Shown one piece after another: positions 49,086 through 62,547 of a stretch of 64,000 nucleotides of DNA. The DNA is from Diploscapter coronatus (Eukaryota; Nematoda; Chromadorea; Rhabditida; Rhabditidae). Made by a program: the position numbers and the translations under genes. Location of the stretch: positions 29,093,249 through 29,157,248 of the forward strand of contig OZ038423.1 in assembly GCA_964036155.1 (NCBI GenBank), read 5' to 3'. The notes below the pieces were generated by a model. The model saw nothing but the letters and a program-made list of their open reading frames with translations, did no database searches and was not told where the DNA came from. Position 1 is the first letter of the stretch, and each line of letters starts with the position of its first letter.

Positions 49086-52000
49086 ATGCAGCTTATGATA
49101 TACCTGCTGTTGTTTCTGTCATCAATAATAAACAGTGCACTTTCTGTGATCGTCGCTCATTTCGAGCCGTCAGCAATTACCGACACTTCACTTGTTATTC
49201 GAATGGTCAATGTGAGTCTTCATTTGGTATTTTCTTAGAAAATGGATCTAACCTTAAAAATGCATTCTTCCTAAACTTTCAAAAATACCTTCCAACCATT
49301 TTAAACAAATCTTCCAGGCCCATAACGTGAGCAGCTTCGACATGTCAGTGCAAATTTTCGATTTGGACCGATTGTTCGAATATCGAAGGACGGAACTGAA
49401 GGGTTCGACGAAGGATCAGGTAATTTTTCACAAACTTTACAAAGCGTCGTTAAACCGAACTAGGGTATTAAACGTTCAAGTAGGTAACTTCTTCAACTTC
49501 ATGTGACATTGTTTTTTTCTCTAAAACTCATCTTAACTTCAAATTGAAGTTATTAATTTGAAGTTGAAGTTCGAAGCGAGGTTAAAGTATCTCTAAATGA
49601 TCAAAATAGTAGGATACAATCAAATTGTTCACAGAAGTTCTACATTTACTTGTCAATCACCTAAAAACTGAGATGTTGCTTATCAAATTTCCTTCGTTCA
49701 CGCATTCAGCGGACATTTCTCATTCTTTATTTCGACAGCTCTATCAAATAAGGAAGATAAGTGCTCGAGTCTGTTCGAGTATAAAATACAAGATTTTATT
49801 CTAAGAAAAAATAATACAATGAAAAATATCAGGCTTTTTCTCTAAACAGCATAACCTGTAAAAAAAAAGTATTGCCAAACTTGAGCAATGACTTTTCCAA
49901 TTTGCTAGTGAAGCCAACGTTAGGAGATTTATCATCAAGCTACGATCAAATCATTAAAAAATTCGAAACTCTTCTCAGCATTATCCTTGTAACATTTGAT
50001 GCCATTTCCTCATAACCTGTTCGAGTAATTCATCGCCGCCTCGTTCGTTGTTATTCTCTCAACTTCTGCACTTCTGCAGCTCTTCAACCTAAAAGAGTCA
50101 TACCGCCCTCTGTGAGTTGTGCCTGACACCGCTCCTCTCTCCCTTCATCTCTCTGTTATGCAATCGAGAATATTTCTTCACTTGACAGGTCAAACCCACA
50201 CTTATTATTCAATAATAAATTGTAAGAAGTATTTGAGAAAAAGTATTGTCTAGGGATAATGGAAAATTAAAAAAAAATATCATGGCAAAAAATTTCAAAG
50301 ACTTGTATCATTGTCGAGAAAAAATTTCGACCCGATTATTATTTTTATACATTTATGGTGAAGAAATCACTCGCCTAAATTTGTATATTGGCGAAAATAT
50401 TTACTTTTGTCTAAATCCATGCCAAATATTGGGGTCACTCAAGAGACTAAAAATAATATTCGCACGATTAGTTCCAAATAATCTGCCGTTCATTACAATT
50501 CGCTTTTAGTTGGACCTCATAAAATGCGAAAATCGGGAGGGGAGAAGGTATAAATTGTCAGCTTTCATCGAAAAATTGAGGGTCGCTGGGATGAAAAACG
50601 GGCGCAAAATGCGCCAAGTTTTTATGAAGCTCAATTTGTACAATGTCCAATTTTTTATTTTTGAAATAAAAATGCTGCAACTCTGCTGAGATTATACTCC
50701 AGAATTGTCTTTAGTGCTATTTTAAACTTCAGCTTTGTCTAAATTTCTTATTTTCTTGGAACATCATCGTTTATTTTTGATACACCCACAAACATCTCTG
50801 AGTATCTAATGAAGGAAGGGAGGAAGAGGAAATCTGGCATCAATCTGTGCTTATTGCCTGCAGCAAACAGCCAAAATAGAGGGAAGAATGAGCCATCGCA
50901 CGAATTAGCCCGAAATTAGCCGAATTTCGCGATTTCACGCAGCACTCAGATGAATCAAACAAATGGAAAAATCCGATTTATCTTGATTGAGACATTACCC
51001 TTTCGACTTTTGGCTTTCTGATTACAAATGGAAATCGGAAATTTGGAAATGGAACATTGAATTCAGAAAATGAATATTCCAAAATAATGATCTTTTAAGT
51101 TACGCGTTTTTATTGAATACAATATAGCACACCAAGTAAATTTAATCATCTAGAGGGAGAAAAACTGTTTTGAGCATAAAATCCACTTTTATTAACCATT
51201 TTCAAAAGAATCGTCAATTTACTATACAATCTGAAAAAATAGATATTTTGTGGGACGGAATGAAATTATCAATTAAAATATTCCACAAAATCTGATAATA
51301 GCAAATATTTCAGCTATTCTCATTCGATGGCCTGACTCCGAACACTTGGTTTGCCTTCCGAATTCACTATCATCTGCATTACGAGGAACCGTCCAGCTAT
51401 AGTGCTGCACATTCGGTTGATCGAACTAAACAAGTACGGCATAATTTTCTTATCAGCAACTTAATGAGATTAATGCAAGTCTTGAAACCGAGCAGTGTTG
51501 GGATGGAGTCTCGAATTTGGCAAAAAATGACCGAAATCTGATTTTTTTTTCGTAATCAGAACCAACTCCGACTCGTCACTGAAACCAACTAATTAGCAGT
51601 GACTTATCAAACTTTCCTATTCAGGCTGCACTACTGCCTTTTATTATATTTTTAGATCTATTTTTCTAGGAACTGGTGATAAAAACGAAGAATTCGACTC
51701 GCGACGACCCCAGCCGAATCGACTCGACAGTCGCCATCATCGATGATCTCTTCGTGTCGAGGGACAACATTTACATCGGCGTATCTACGGCATTTAAAGA
51801 TTCAAAAAAGGTAAGCCGCAGTTTATAATTGTGCAAATTAGTGGTTGAAGAAAATAAATGCCAAACTCAGCCTCTACATGTTAAAATTTTCAACAAAATG
51901 TAATCAGCAATTAAATGAGATTCTTCTCATGCAATTTTATTTGATAATTTACAACACTATAGTAAAAATCTAAAAATAAACACAATCGTATCCATTTTGA

Positions 52001-52922
52001 GCATTGGAATTCGTGGAATTTTTATTGATCATTATTAGCCGAGGAATTCATGCAATATTGTCTCTCTTGTCCGCGTTTTATGAGTACTTGAAGAGTTCGT
52101 TTCCGAAGAAGGATTTGCATATTTGATCATCTTCTCACTGAAATTCCTCTTGAAGATGCCCTATTATTAGAAGGGAACACGGATGTTTGGTGGGAAAATT
52201 GATGAGCTAGAGATTTCAAAATAAATCCAAAAAAGTAGCATTTTTTATTTTTTTTTATTTTAGGTGATGACAGTCGTGGTGACAGAATTGAAATGCTCGA
52301 AAGGGGATCTGAAGCCGATGTCTCAGCAGGTTCAAAATCAATTGCAAGGTTTTGATGAGCTTTTCTTTTAGATAACTCACCACGCCTCGTTTCATTTCGA
52401 TCTGAATTTGCTCGGTGATACAGACAAAACTTGTTCGAAGGTAAATAGCGTCTGCAACTCTGGAAATAATATAAAACTACAATCAATATGAACGACATCT
52501 CAATTAAAAATTTATAATATTCATATATTTTTTCCTTCATAGAGTTTTTCCTATAAACTTGGATTCCTCATAAAGTTGACATATCCATCTAAAATTTTCG
52601 CCAAATCTTACGAATTGAGTGGAAAAGCATTCATAATTTTTCCTTATAAATAAAAATGAGAATAGCTTTATATTGAACAAAATCCATATCGCTTAATCAT
52701 TCTTTTAAATTAAAAACGAAACTTTAGGTCTGTGTGTTCCCTTATGTTCGAGTATCGATCCACAACCGGACATCCGAAACATTCCGAGCCAAAGAGTGGT
52801 GCGGTGGATTGGACGAAGCAAAGAAGCTCGTGGTCACTGCATCGACATTGCCCATTTCCTCTTTGCAAAATATTGCACTTCTGATTATTTCATTATTTGT
52901 TAGCAGAAACTTCATTCAATAA
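49086..52922 (+). CDS. Orphan secreted, probably GPI-anchored glycoprotein, 272 aa
   Basis: Exons: 49086-49211, 49318-49419, 51314-51433, 51670-51810, 52264-52329, 52372-52440, 52728-52922; every intron is phase 0. LMIYLLLFLSSIINSALS is a signal peptide. The middle looks like a beta-sandwich: QIFDLDRLFEYRR and the fibronectin III-like LTPNTWFAFRIHY. Four cysteines (ELKC, KTC, VCVF, EWCGG) could form two disulfides; Asn-X-Ser/Thr sites occur (NVS, NST, NRT). The end is a hydrophobic segment (NIALLIISLFV) with a short polar end, as in GPI-anchor signals or a short membrane anchor. No family recognised. The 1.9-kb intron 49420-51313 holds nothing I can identify. Uniform phase-0 introns and the intact frame support a real gene. 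Confidence 0.75.
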
Positions 52923-55671
52923 TAGCTCAGATCACTCTGAAAGAAAACTATGAGCATATTATTTTAATTCCAAAATCGATCTAGCCGCCTTTCATTCATT
53001 TACCTCTAAATTATTCATTCATTTTCTAATCGACAAAAAATTCAATGAACTATTCGAATTTCTGAATCACTCCAAATATTGATCTACGGGTTTGAGGAGA
53101 ATTCCAAATTTCATTTCATAAAATCGAACTTTTTCGCAAGTTCGATATTTCGTATTGACCAATTTGTGCATATACCGGTGAATGTGTGCGTTTGTATTAA
53201 TTTTTTAGAAAAATCTCAAGAATAAAATATTGATTTTTAGAAAAAAAAAATAAGCTGATCTCCATCTCTCATGATGTGCAAATACGCAAATTGAGCTAGA
53301 GATGATCGAACTATCGAATTCGATTTATGAGATCTTAAACCTCGAAATTGATTAGAGAAATAAAATCGAATCTTAGACATTTTCAACTTAGAGCTGTCTT
53401 AGGGCGAATATTCTAGCAATTTTCAAACATTCTCATCAATAAAAACCAACTTTGCTCCCTTGGGCTGTGCCGAAATTAAGAGCTGATAAAACTTCATTTT
53501 AAAATTCAACCCTAACTCCATGTAACTTAGCCTGAAATTGAACTAATATTCGAAATTCTTAAGAAGTGAGATGTGGCTAGTCATCACGATACCACGCATA
53601 CCTCTGCAGAATTATATGAATAATACCGATGACTTTAAAAATAACTTACTTTACTCGAACTCTGGTGATCATAAATGGTAGAGATTTAAAATAAATATAA
53701 ATAAAATTAGAAAATAAAGGAAATCATTAATAACACATGCAATCAATCCTTTCTGCGGAAGCCTCACACTTCGAGCATCTCTGTCTGTTCGCTTCGTAGC
53801 TAGAGGCCTACGCAAAAAGGAACGAGCTATCAAGTCACGAAAATCGAACATTTTGTTGGATCTTTTCAACAAAGGGTAAATCGATATTTCAAGCGAATAT
53901 CTTCGCACAGAACATATAGTCGCTCTTTAGAATAAAATAAATATCCCTGAATTTCTAAATATAGAAAGTAGGTTGTGAAATGGAGAGGCGTGGAGGAATG
54001 GGTGGAGAAGGAGTACTTGTAATAGGACGGGCGGTATGACTGTTTGCAGTTTTGTAGGGAAAATGTAAGGAACGGGAAATGGGCGCGGCACCACGGGACG
54101 AGGGCCGTAGTTATTGTGGCGAAAATGCGCGAAGCGGTAGCGGGCTAGAGTCGGAGTGGACGTTCCTCCAAGGAATAGGAAATGACAAGGGTATTGTCAG
54201 CATGTGCATGTCTCGCACTCTTGCATTGAATGGTATGCATTGTACTTCTCTTTCCTTCTCTCTTTCTCTGGTTCCCTTCAAATCAGCCGAGAAAGTTGTG
54301 CACATTTCATAACAATTGTGCTCATGCCCGTTTTTCCCTATTCCTTATTTCTCTTTTTCACGATATTTTCCAATGCCCATATTTGCGCGATTCTATTACA
54401 GTCGACAACATTGCATTGAAATCATTCAAGTCCCCTGGATCAACTCTCTCTCTCTCTCCTCAGACTTCCTATGTTTCTCTCATATTTCCTCCTTCGTTTA
54501 TTGAGTTCTCCATTTAGTAACCCCTTCTCGCCTAAATATGTGTGTGTGTGTGCATTATACGGTCTCTCTTGTATCTCTGTCAGTCTCCTTATTTGCAATG
54601 AACAATCGACCGAACATTTGCCCGTCTCGCCGATTCTATTCGATTCTTTCGATGCATCGATGAATTGAGCCCCACATTCAATTCATCGCGAATTGCCGCA
54701 GACATGCCTAAAATATAACCGATTGTTGGTGTTATGGATGTTAGACGAAGAACGTAATGCAGCACTTGATCTTCATATTCGTCAACAAGGATCATTACTA
54801 ATTGCAATAATAAGACGATCATGATCAGGAGTGCGAAATTTGGGCTTTGAAAAATTCGGAATCAGAGTCGGAATTGAAGTTTCGTCAAGGTCGAAGTCGG
54901 AATCGGATTCCGCACACTCCTGATCATAATTTCTATAGTCTACAACTAGTGATACTTCTAGGATTTCAGAAGTGTTTTGTCATTGGAAAAACATTCTAAT
55001 CAAAATTTTTCATTGTAGATGACCGACAAAATGAGATGGAATAAAGGCACGAAAGCTTGGTGTACGAAAACTATCGCTCTATTTGCAGTCGAATTAAACT
55101 ACATACATTTGAATGATTTGACTAGGAATTCAAATTTACAAAATGCAGACTTTGCATTTTCACATTTTGTGTAGAAGTTATTTGATCTCAAATTGTCAAT
55201 CAGGAATAATATTTCTTTGTGATATTTCGTATTAATCATCCAGTAAGACTATCAAATCTCGTTTCCAAGACTCTACTTTATAGTCGAAATCACTCCTCAA
55301 ATTATCAGTGTGCAAAGTTAAACTAGTTGAAACTACTACGCTACCCTTCTTTACTAATTAGTGAGCCGAATCATATCCGAGAAACCTCTACACCATTTCA
55401 TATTTTCTAATTGGCTCAGATTTTACTTTTTTAATCTTATGTTTCACATCGAATAAACTTTATTTTAGTCTTTTTCGGAGTGTTATTTTACAAAATGCAT
55501 GATTTTGAAATTCTAGCTCAGCAACTTTTTAAAGTATCGCACGCTAGGACCGAACGGTAGCGTTTCCAGTCGTTCGTGGATCCGCGGGCACAGTTTTATT
55601 TTATTTTACTTTTTCATATTTGCATTTATCCAACGAGTAAAAAATCGGATTGAAAAACGTTTATTATTGAA
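52923..55671. other. Intergenic between convergent genes
   Basis: AT-rich; simple repeats (CT)n at about 54442-54458 and (TG)7 at 54539-54552. A cryptic GGAATC/GTCGGA-rich stretch lies at 54848-54920, similar in kind to the inner breakpoints of the inverted duplication. The overlapping open frames at 54079-54668 are pyrimidine-rich and not called. Confidence 0.5.
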
Positions 55672-57686
55672 CTATTGAACATCAGTGGTGTTGTTATTTC
55701 TCGCATGACTATTATTCTTGCTAGCATTGCTAACTTTGATCACTTTCGTTGAACTTGACTTATTATTTTGACTGGTAATTCTCTGAAGGAAATTAACAAA
55801 CAAACTAGATGAATTTTGAATAAAATTGTTATTACTTTTATTGCCTTCTTTATCAGGAAAAATAGCGTTATGGATTGAATCATGGGACCATATGAAAACA
55901 GTAAAAACGTGAATCTCTGCAAAATCAATAGCCACTCAATTTTTCGCTTAAAGTAATCTAAAACATACACCGATGTAATATATTGGTCCATCTGGAAAGC
56001 GTAAATCCATTTGGTTTATCAGACCAATAAGGCATAGCCCGTCCATAATTGTGTATAAACTATTTGTAACAAGTTCGCAAACAGTCTGAATTTGTTTTGC
56101 TCTAAAATATAATATTCATGATGTCAAGTGTATTATTGGGGGTTCTCATTATAACATTCATCTAAACTTCGACTTTTTACTTACATGTGCTATTAGTCTA
56201 CGATTCAAGCCAACTTCGTTTTTTCGCTTCATAGATGACATCGTCTTGAAATGGCATTTGATTTTTCTCAATAAATAAATCAGACTTGAAATTAAAATGA
56301 GCGCAACGATTAAGTTCATGATATGTGTGGATATTCTAATTGTAGCATCCTTAAATAATGCTTCATAAAACTTTGAACACAAAATAGATATTAATCGAGC
56401 ATATATTAAACTGATTTATGCAAAATCTGACTATCATTTTGGTTGAGCATTGTATGCAATTATGAAAGGCTCCAGCCGAAGTTTTTAAAAAAAAACTTGA
56501 TGAATTATTGATTCTAAAAACCACTCGTGTCTTAATTTTTCTGATAAAATTTTTTATGGAGAAATTAATTAATTAAATTTTGCCTTACTAACTTTATCAA
56601 TGTTTGCATTACCTATTTCGTATTGCGTACCAATTTTATTTTTTTTTTTTCCTAGCATTCTTCCCTATGTGGAGGGGTCTGCTATGCGTACCAATTTTAT
56701 TAATTACCGTAAATGGTTTGTTGACATAAAATGATTAAAAAAAGTTTTACTTACAATTCTTTGAAAGGCGTCATAATATATTTTGACGTTTCTCCAGGAA
56801 TTTCCAATTCCTGATACAAGTGGGTACATGATGATCCAGCATTGAAAAGTTATTAATAAAATTATGCATAACAAAGCCAATATGAATAGATATTTGAAAA
56901 ATAGTGTAAGCCGATCATCTGGGAAACTAAATGATTGAGGCTAATATTAAAAAGACAATTCAATTTCAAACACTGAAAACGCTCGAGCTCGACTAATAGA
57001 CATAGCACAGGATATCAGTCTTATGAAGAATATTGGAAATATTCCTATAATTGAGGCTCCCATAAACAATAGCTGTAAATATTAAATAATGAATGATATA
57101 AATATGATATGAATATTTACAAAATGTAATGGTTAAACCTACATCTTCTCCCACCATTTCATGACAACATTTCGTTTTAATTGATAAATAATTTTTTAAA
57201 GGGTTCTAAATTTTATGCTAAATAAAATTCAAAAATAATAAATTTTCATAATACCATTATGAATATGACTATTGAGTGGATAATCTTTGATAGGAATAAC
57301 ATAAATAGAAATTGTTCGAACGTCGAAAATTTGTCAATATTAGTCCAAAACTGTTTTAGAATACGACATAGAATTAAGTTGAACAATAAATAAATGATGT
57401 AGATATCTATTTGGGCATCGCTAGTAATTAGATGATCTTAATTCAAGCAAATTTTTGAGATATCGAAAAAAAATCCATACACCAAGGCTCATTATAAAGA
57501 GTTGTTAGAAATGCCTCGGAATGAGAAGTACTCTGTGCTAAATCTGTAATTATTCCATTAATAGTTTCGAGTTTAACTCATAATATCTACTAAAAATTGC
57601 AACCCTTTCGCTAACTTACCGATACATGTTTTATTTTTAAACAACCCAGGGCCCCATTTTCTTGGGCTAGGATTACATAAATACAT
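55672..57686 (-). CDS. Unassigned 7TM receptor-like protein, about 370 aa
   Basis: Exons 5' to 3': 57686-57620, 57543-57483, 57420-57255, 57072-56972, 56926-56755, 56370-56185, 56085-55971, 55916-55672 (TAG). Phases agree, with the second GT of GTGTTTG as donor after 56972. At least six to seven hydrophobic segments: IDIYIIYLLFNLILCRILKQ, FLFMLFLSKIIHSIVIFIML, GASIIGIFPIFFIRLISCAM, FKYLFILALLCIILLI, MNLIVALILISSLIYLL, the region round LYTIMDGLCLIGLI, and IHVFTVFIWSHDSIHNAIF. The basic loop KTMSSMKRKNEVGLNRR before the sixth and a polar Asn/Ser-rich tail are typical of nematode chemoreceptors. I cannot assign one of the named sr families. Exon ends at 56370 and 56085 rest on moderate acceptors. 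Confidence 0.65.
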
Positions 57687-59031
57687 TATTCAATGAAATA
57701 TTTAAGAATAATTATTCTTAAACGAGTCAGAAACTTATTTCAATAAATAAATTTAGGAAATAATATATATTCTAACACAGCCTGTAACCTTAGATTTTGA
57801 CTAATATTGCGAGCCGAAGAAATATCAGGTAAATGTAGGAAAATGTGACATTTGAAGATTCTTCAAGGAGACATAATTTTTCTGCATGCTATTCTCATAG
57901 TTAAACGTGAAATTAATATAAATTTTAAATAAATTTGCAATTTAACGTTTGAAAATTAGACACTGATCAAGATGTTAGAGCCAATGATTAGCCAAAACTA
58001 CTATTTCACCATTCCTCTTTCAGAATTAATTACCGTTTTTCTCGCATATTTCCCGCCCTAACTATTGGTTTCATTCAAAAAAGATGTTACATTTCTGAGG
58101 TTTGAAAATATGGTAACCTTTTAAGTAGAGAAAACAACTTCCACAAACAAACGAAGACCGACTTCAAAGACCTTGGAATAAATAATACTTTAGATCGTAA
58201 TTTTCGTAGTTTCCACGTTGCTGCTATTCTTTCCTTGACTCAGTCGGTTAACATCTGTGACTTTGACAGTTATCAAGAAGGATTTGTCCTTCTAGTTTGA
58301 AATTTGCTGAAAAATTATCGTTTATAGCTAAATGCAAATACTACTCTAAATAGTGTGATAGCCTTTTTTGACTAAAAAGTAGAGTGAAAATCTGCAGGAT
58401 AGGAGCATAGTTAGAGAGGCCAAGTGGTTTTTTTTTCAAAATAGGCTGAATTTGGTAAATTTGATATCAGTATGATGGTCGAGGTCGTGAATAACTCAAA
58501 ACTTTTAGATTTTCAAAAACGGTCTACCCTATCAAAAGTTATGATCATGCGAGTTTCGACGTCGTTCATGCCTTCAGAAGGTTTTTTTCGAAAAACCAAC
58601 GACGTCATCATGTCGGGCGCATTTTATTGCCCTAGTTGGTGTCATTGTTTCATGAAATTATCAACTAATTAACGAAAATTGAAGCGTCGAAAAATTTTAT
58701 GCGTTCTTTCTAAACAAGTATTTACTAAGATAAACTTTCAGCGTCAAGTTTTTGGACATTAAATAGAGATATATGAAGACATGTTATTAACCAGAACTAT
58801 AACATTTATTATTCCTTCCTTCTTCAATAGTTAATTACCGTTTTTCTCAAATATTGTCCCGCTAATTATAAGGCGAACTTCAAAAGACGCTACATTTTCA
58901 AATTCGAAACTCGAGTTGTTGACCTTTTGAAACAATCGATAATTTGAAATGTTGAGAAATTTAGCCAAAATTCTCAATCTTTAGGAAATTTCATAAAATA
59001 GGAACAAGGGCGAGACTATTTTATTTTAAAC
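57687..59031. other. Spacer between 7TM gene and right duplication arm
   Basis: No coding exon. Two diverged direct repeats, about 57955-58090 and 58780-58915, share TTAATTACCGTTTTTCTC and similar downstream order (CCCGC, TTC-AAAAGA, TACATTT). They may be remnants of an older repeat. Confidence 0.5.
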
Positions 59032-59309
59032 AATTCGGAGTCTGCACCACCGGAATGGAAGTCAATCTTCACGAATTTTCGGAATCTGATTCAGAATTGA
59101 CCATCAAAACTTTCGGAATCGAGGTCGGAGTCGAAATTTCATCTCTATTTTGGTAGGAAGGAATAAAAACTAAAAGATGTCATCTTCTTTTGATACAGAA
59201 AATAGAATCCCTTGTTTATTGTGCAAATTTATTCATCTTCCAAGATCTCGATAAAATATTTAGAATTGCCAAAACAATTATATTTTTATATTTAAATTCT
59301 ATAACATTC

Positions 59310-61028
59310 CTAGATCGAAGGAATTGAAGAATTGATTTTATTTTCGACTTTCTTAAGACATCGGAATATTCGGTTGAAATGAAAATAGTCATCTAATGCA
59401 GAACGATAATCGCGGCTAAAATTGATTTTTTGTTTGATAGAAGTCATAAATTTGTTACTTGATCAGATAATAGACGACAAAATTCACAGCCATTCCGAAG
59501 TTAATGAAACATCCTCCTAACAATTCTGTAGTTGTTTGGTATCTGAATTATCAAAACTAAAAGAAATACAACTTTGACAATATACTATTTCAACCCAAAA
59601 AGAAAATGCTACTGAAACTAGGTTTGAAAAAATTAGATCTTATAGTTCGGTTTATTTGGATAATCTTTAAATTTTTTTTCTCTCAAAAATATCGATTTAG
59701 AAATTACTCTGGTGGAATTTGAGTAGCGATGATAACGATAATAGTAGAAATTCCCCATGAGAGTATTACCACGACGCTGGAAACGATCACTGTTCTTATC
59801 AGACGCTTTGTACTAGCGCAATATGTAATTTTCAAAGTATTAAATATATATGCTAAAAGTTGTTACCATAATTTTTATGATTTATAACCCATGACAACCG
59901 ACAATAAACCATAACCGTGAACAAAACAACGGCGTTGAAAAAGAAAAACTGAATTTTCCGAACTGTTTCTCGAAATCCATTAACAATGAAGCAGAAAACA
60001 CGTCTGAAATGTAGAAGAAAACTACTCGACATACAATAATGAACAAAGTTTGGAACATTTTATTGATATTTAATCGACTCGATTTCTCATTTTCCATGAA
60101 TGTTTGTCACTCTATGTCATCTTCAAGTTTCTAAGATTTCACTGAATTTTTTCGGTAAAAATCTCGATATGAAACGTTTCAAAAATCATCAAATGTTTGT
60201 TCTCTACTGTACATTCTATTTATCATGAATCTAAATGATGCACGATTTAGATTAAAAAACTAATTTTTAATAGAATTGCAAAATTAATTTCTAAATAAAC
60301 TATAATTTTCTTACTCTTCATCAGATAAATCGAAAGCGCCAAAAATAATAAATAGTACTGAAGCAATTACTGATGGAGCGACATGAGAAAATATATAGGA
60401 TTTAGTATTACAGAAACTCTGGCTGAAATCAGCGTTTATCCAAATATTATAGAAGACTAACTATTTGAGCGTCGAAACAGCGATCAGTCTATCCAATGCG
60501 ATATTGAGCAAGGAGCAGCCAGACAATGTAAAGCCGATATTCGGAATAATCTGATAGTAGAAACAATCAGATTGGGTCAGTTTATGATCCCATGTGCTGA
60601 AATTTTATTTATTCATTTATTAAAGGATCTCATGGATTTGAGTTTTCAAAGGTTATGAACGGAAATTAAAATTTTTCAAAAACCCTCCGAGTTGGATCAT
60701 AATGATCATAATTCAAATTTAAAATGTTTGGGCCAAAACTCGAACAATCCTATACAAAGACTCGATAATTCCTTACAGATATGGCGATATGACCATCGTG
60801 TATTCAGATAATTCGTGCATCAAGTCGCCTGCGCACATAAACGCGATGAAAATATTGCACGCGTTTCGTAATCGCCTAAATTTCAGGAAAACAGTTTCGT
60901 TGATGGTTGAAGAGTTACTTGTCCATAATTGTAACGGAAATGATCAGGAAATTCCCGATAATTCCAATCGTTGCACAGGATAAGTAATAAATCGCGAAAG
61001 GTAAGTTCATAGGGTTTGGCGGATCCAT
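59310..61028 (-). CDS. srsx-like 7TM chemoreceptor, copy 2
   Basis: Exons 5' to 3': 61028-60919, 60875-60777, 60596-60462, 60422-60315, 60003-59867, 59852-59708, 59542-59459, 59415-59310 (TAG 59310-59312); 307 aa. Splice sites and frame are intact. The protein is nearly the same as copy 1 (for example MDPPNPMNL at the start against MGPPNPMNL) except for the C-terminus, which ends NSSIPSI because the 55-bp duplication is absent. This is probably the ancestral tail. Both copies keep all seven membrane segments and look functional. Confidence 0.82.
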
Positions 61029-62547
61029 GATTTACAAATTTCCTGGAATTTATCTGTGACTATCTTGCAATTTCAACAAAAATCATTTAAAATGCTAATT
61101 GTGATGAAGAGAAAGCGACTTGGATTCTTCAATACTTTACAAAGCATAAATTTCGCGACTCTATCTTTGGGTTTTTGGATTTTTTGAGTAAATTCTACCA
61201 AAATAGTGGTAGCAAAGATTTTAGTCACATTTTTATAGAATGGATCATTAATATCCAGAAAAAGTCATCAAATTTCTGGGTCGCGAAGTCACGAAGAATC
61301 CAAATACCCTGAAAAGGAGATCAAATGCAGATATTGGAACATTTAACTAAAACTGCAATAACGAAAAACTTATTATTTAACACATTATGAAATACTGGAT
61401 CTTGATGCAAATCAAATTTCACCTTGAAATTGCATTTCTCGTTGCCTTATACATGAGTCCAAATGAGCTCATTTGGTAAGAAAAGCTAAAGAAAGCATGA
61501 CAAATCATAATCTTGTAAGTACATGATTAGCGTGACTCGTTAATGTTCAAAATAAAACGGTAATTAAGCTTCATTAGATATCTTTTGTTATATTTGAACT
61601 AGATTCTTTTGAAATTTAACCCCCGGACCCGGTACCCGAACCTGAACTTGAAAACTCCGGAAAAAAGCCCCAAAATCGTGTTCTCCAGGTCGAATATAGG
61701 TAGAAAACATTCAAATACTCCTTCAAAGCGAATTTGAAGTCTCTGGTCCGACCTCTTCCTTGAGATCGTCGAGTTAAATGGACTGTTGTAAAATTTAATT
61801 ACTCGATCTTTCAAACTTGCAGAATACAACTTTGAAAGTGATTTGAATTAAAAACAAAATCTTTGAAATGATAGAAGAAATAGTCATTAGAATATAGTGA
61901 AAAAATCTGTTATTCATCTGAAAACGTGAAAAAGAAAGAAAAAAGTTAATTGATGTTAGTTCGAATTAGCAGCAATTAGCAATGACCATGATGGTCTTGT
62001 CAAAAGTATCACCTAACTTATTCGTTTTTTAATCTTTTTCAAATCTCATTTATTGTATTAACGATTATGAAAATCATTTACTAAAGAAGACGCTGGTAAT
62101 TTATGATTCATTTTTAATGGTTTGGATTACAAATTACAAATGATGGCTAGTTATAAGATATCTGAAAACTATTATGCAAATTGTAATTATAAATAATGCT
62201 TACACTAATACTTCGAACTTATTTCATAAATCCTTATATTGTCCATTGTAAATGACAAAGCCGTCGCATACTGTTCAAAGCAGAGGCGATGGTGCGAACC
62301 GCGAATGAAACTAGTGTAGCAAGAGCAGAAAGAGTCAGACTAGAGTCAATGAAAGGCCTCGCACCTTCCTTTTTCCCGTCAAGGAGAGAGGTATTTTCAT
62401 TGATAACGGAGGATATGTTATTGAAATTTTCGAATAAAGGGCAGATAATTTAGCATAAAACGAGTAATTCATAATATTTGGTAAAATTAGATTTATTGAC
62501 TACAAGGTTCATGACAAAATATAGGTTTGGCAATTTGTAAATTTAAT
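61029..62547. other. Intergenic, srsx copy 2 to P450 C (right arm)
   Basis: Counterpart of 39850-41193. Flanks match the left arm, but about 61620-62015 is unrelated to the left-arm sequence at 40376-40605. It contains the second 75-nt element (62291-62365). Confidence 0.6.
62291..62365. repeat. 75-nt GC-rich element (right copy)
   Basis: Reverse complement of 40038-40112 with no difference seen in the core, bounded by the pairing ends GGTGCGA and TCGCACC. Flanking bases differ from the left arm at several positions. Confidence 0.5.

Noticed and set aside
58555..58615. GACGTCGTT/AACGACGTC inverted pair
   Set aside because: Only nine base pairs with a long loop; likely chance.
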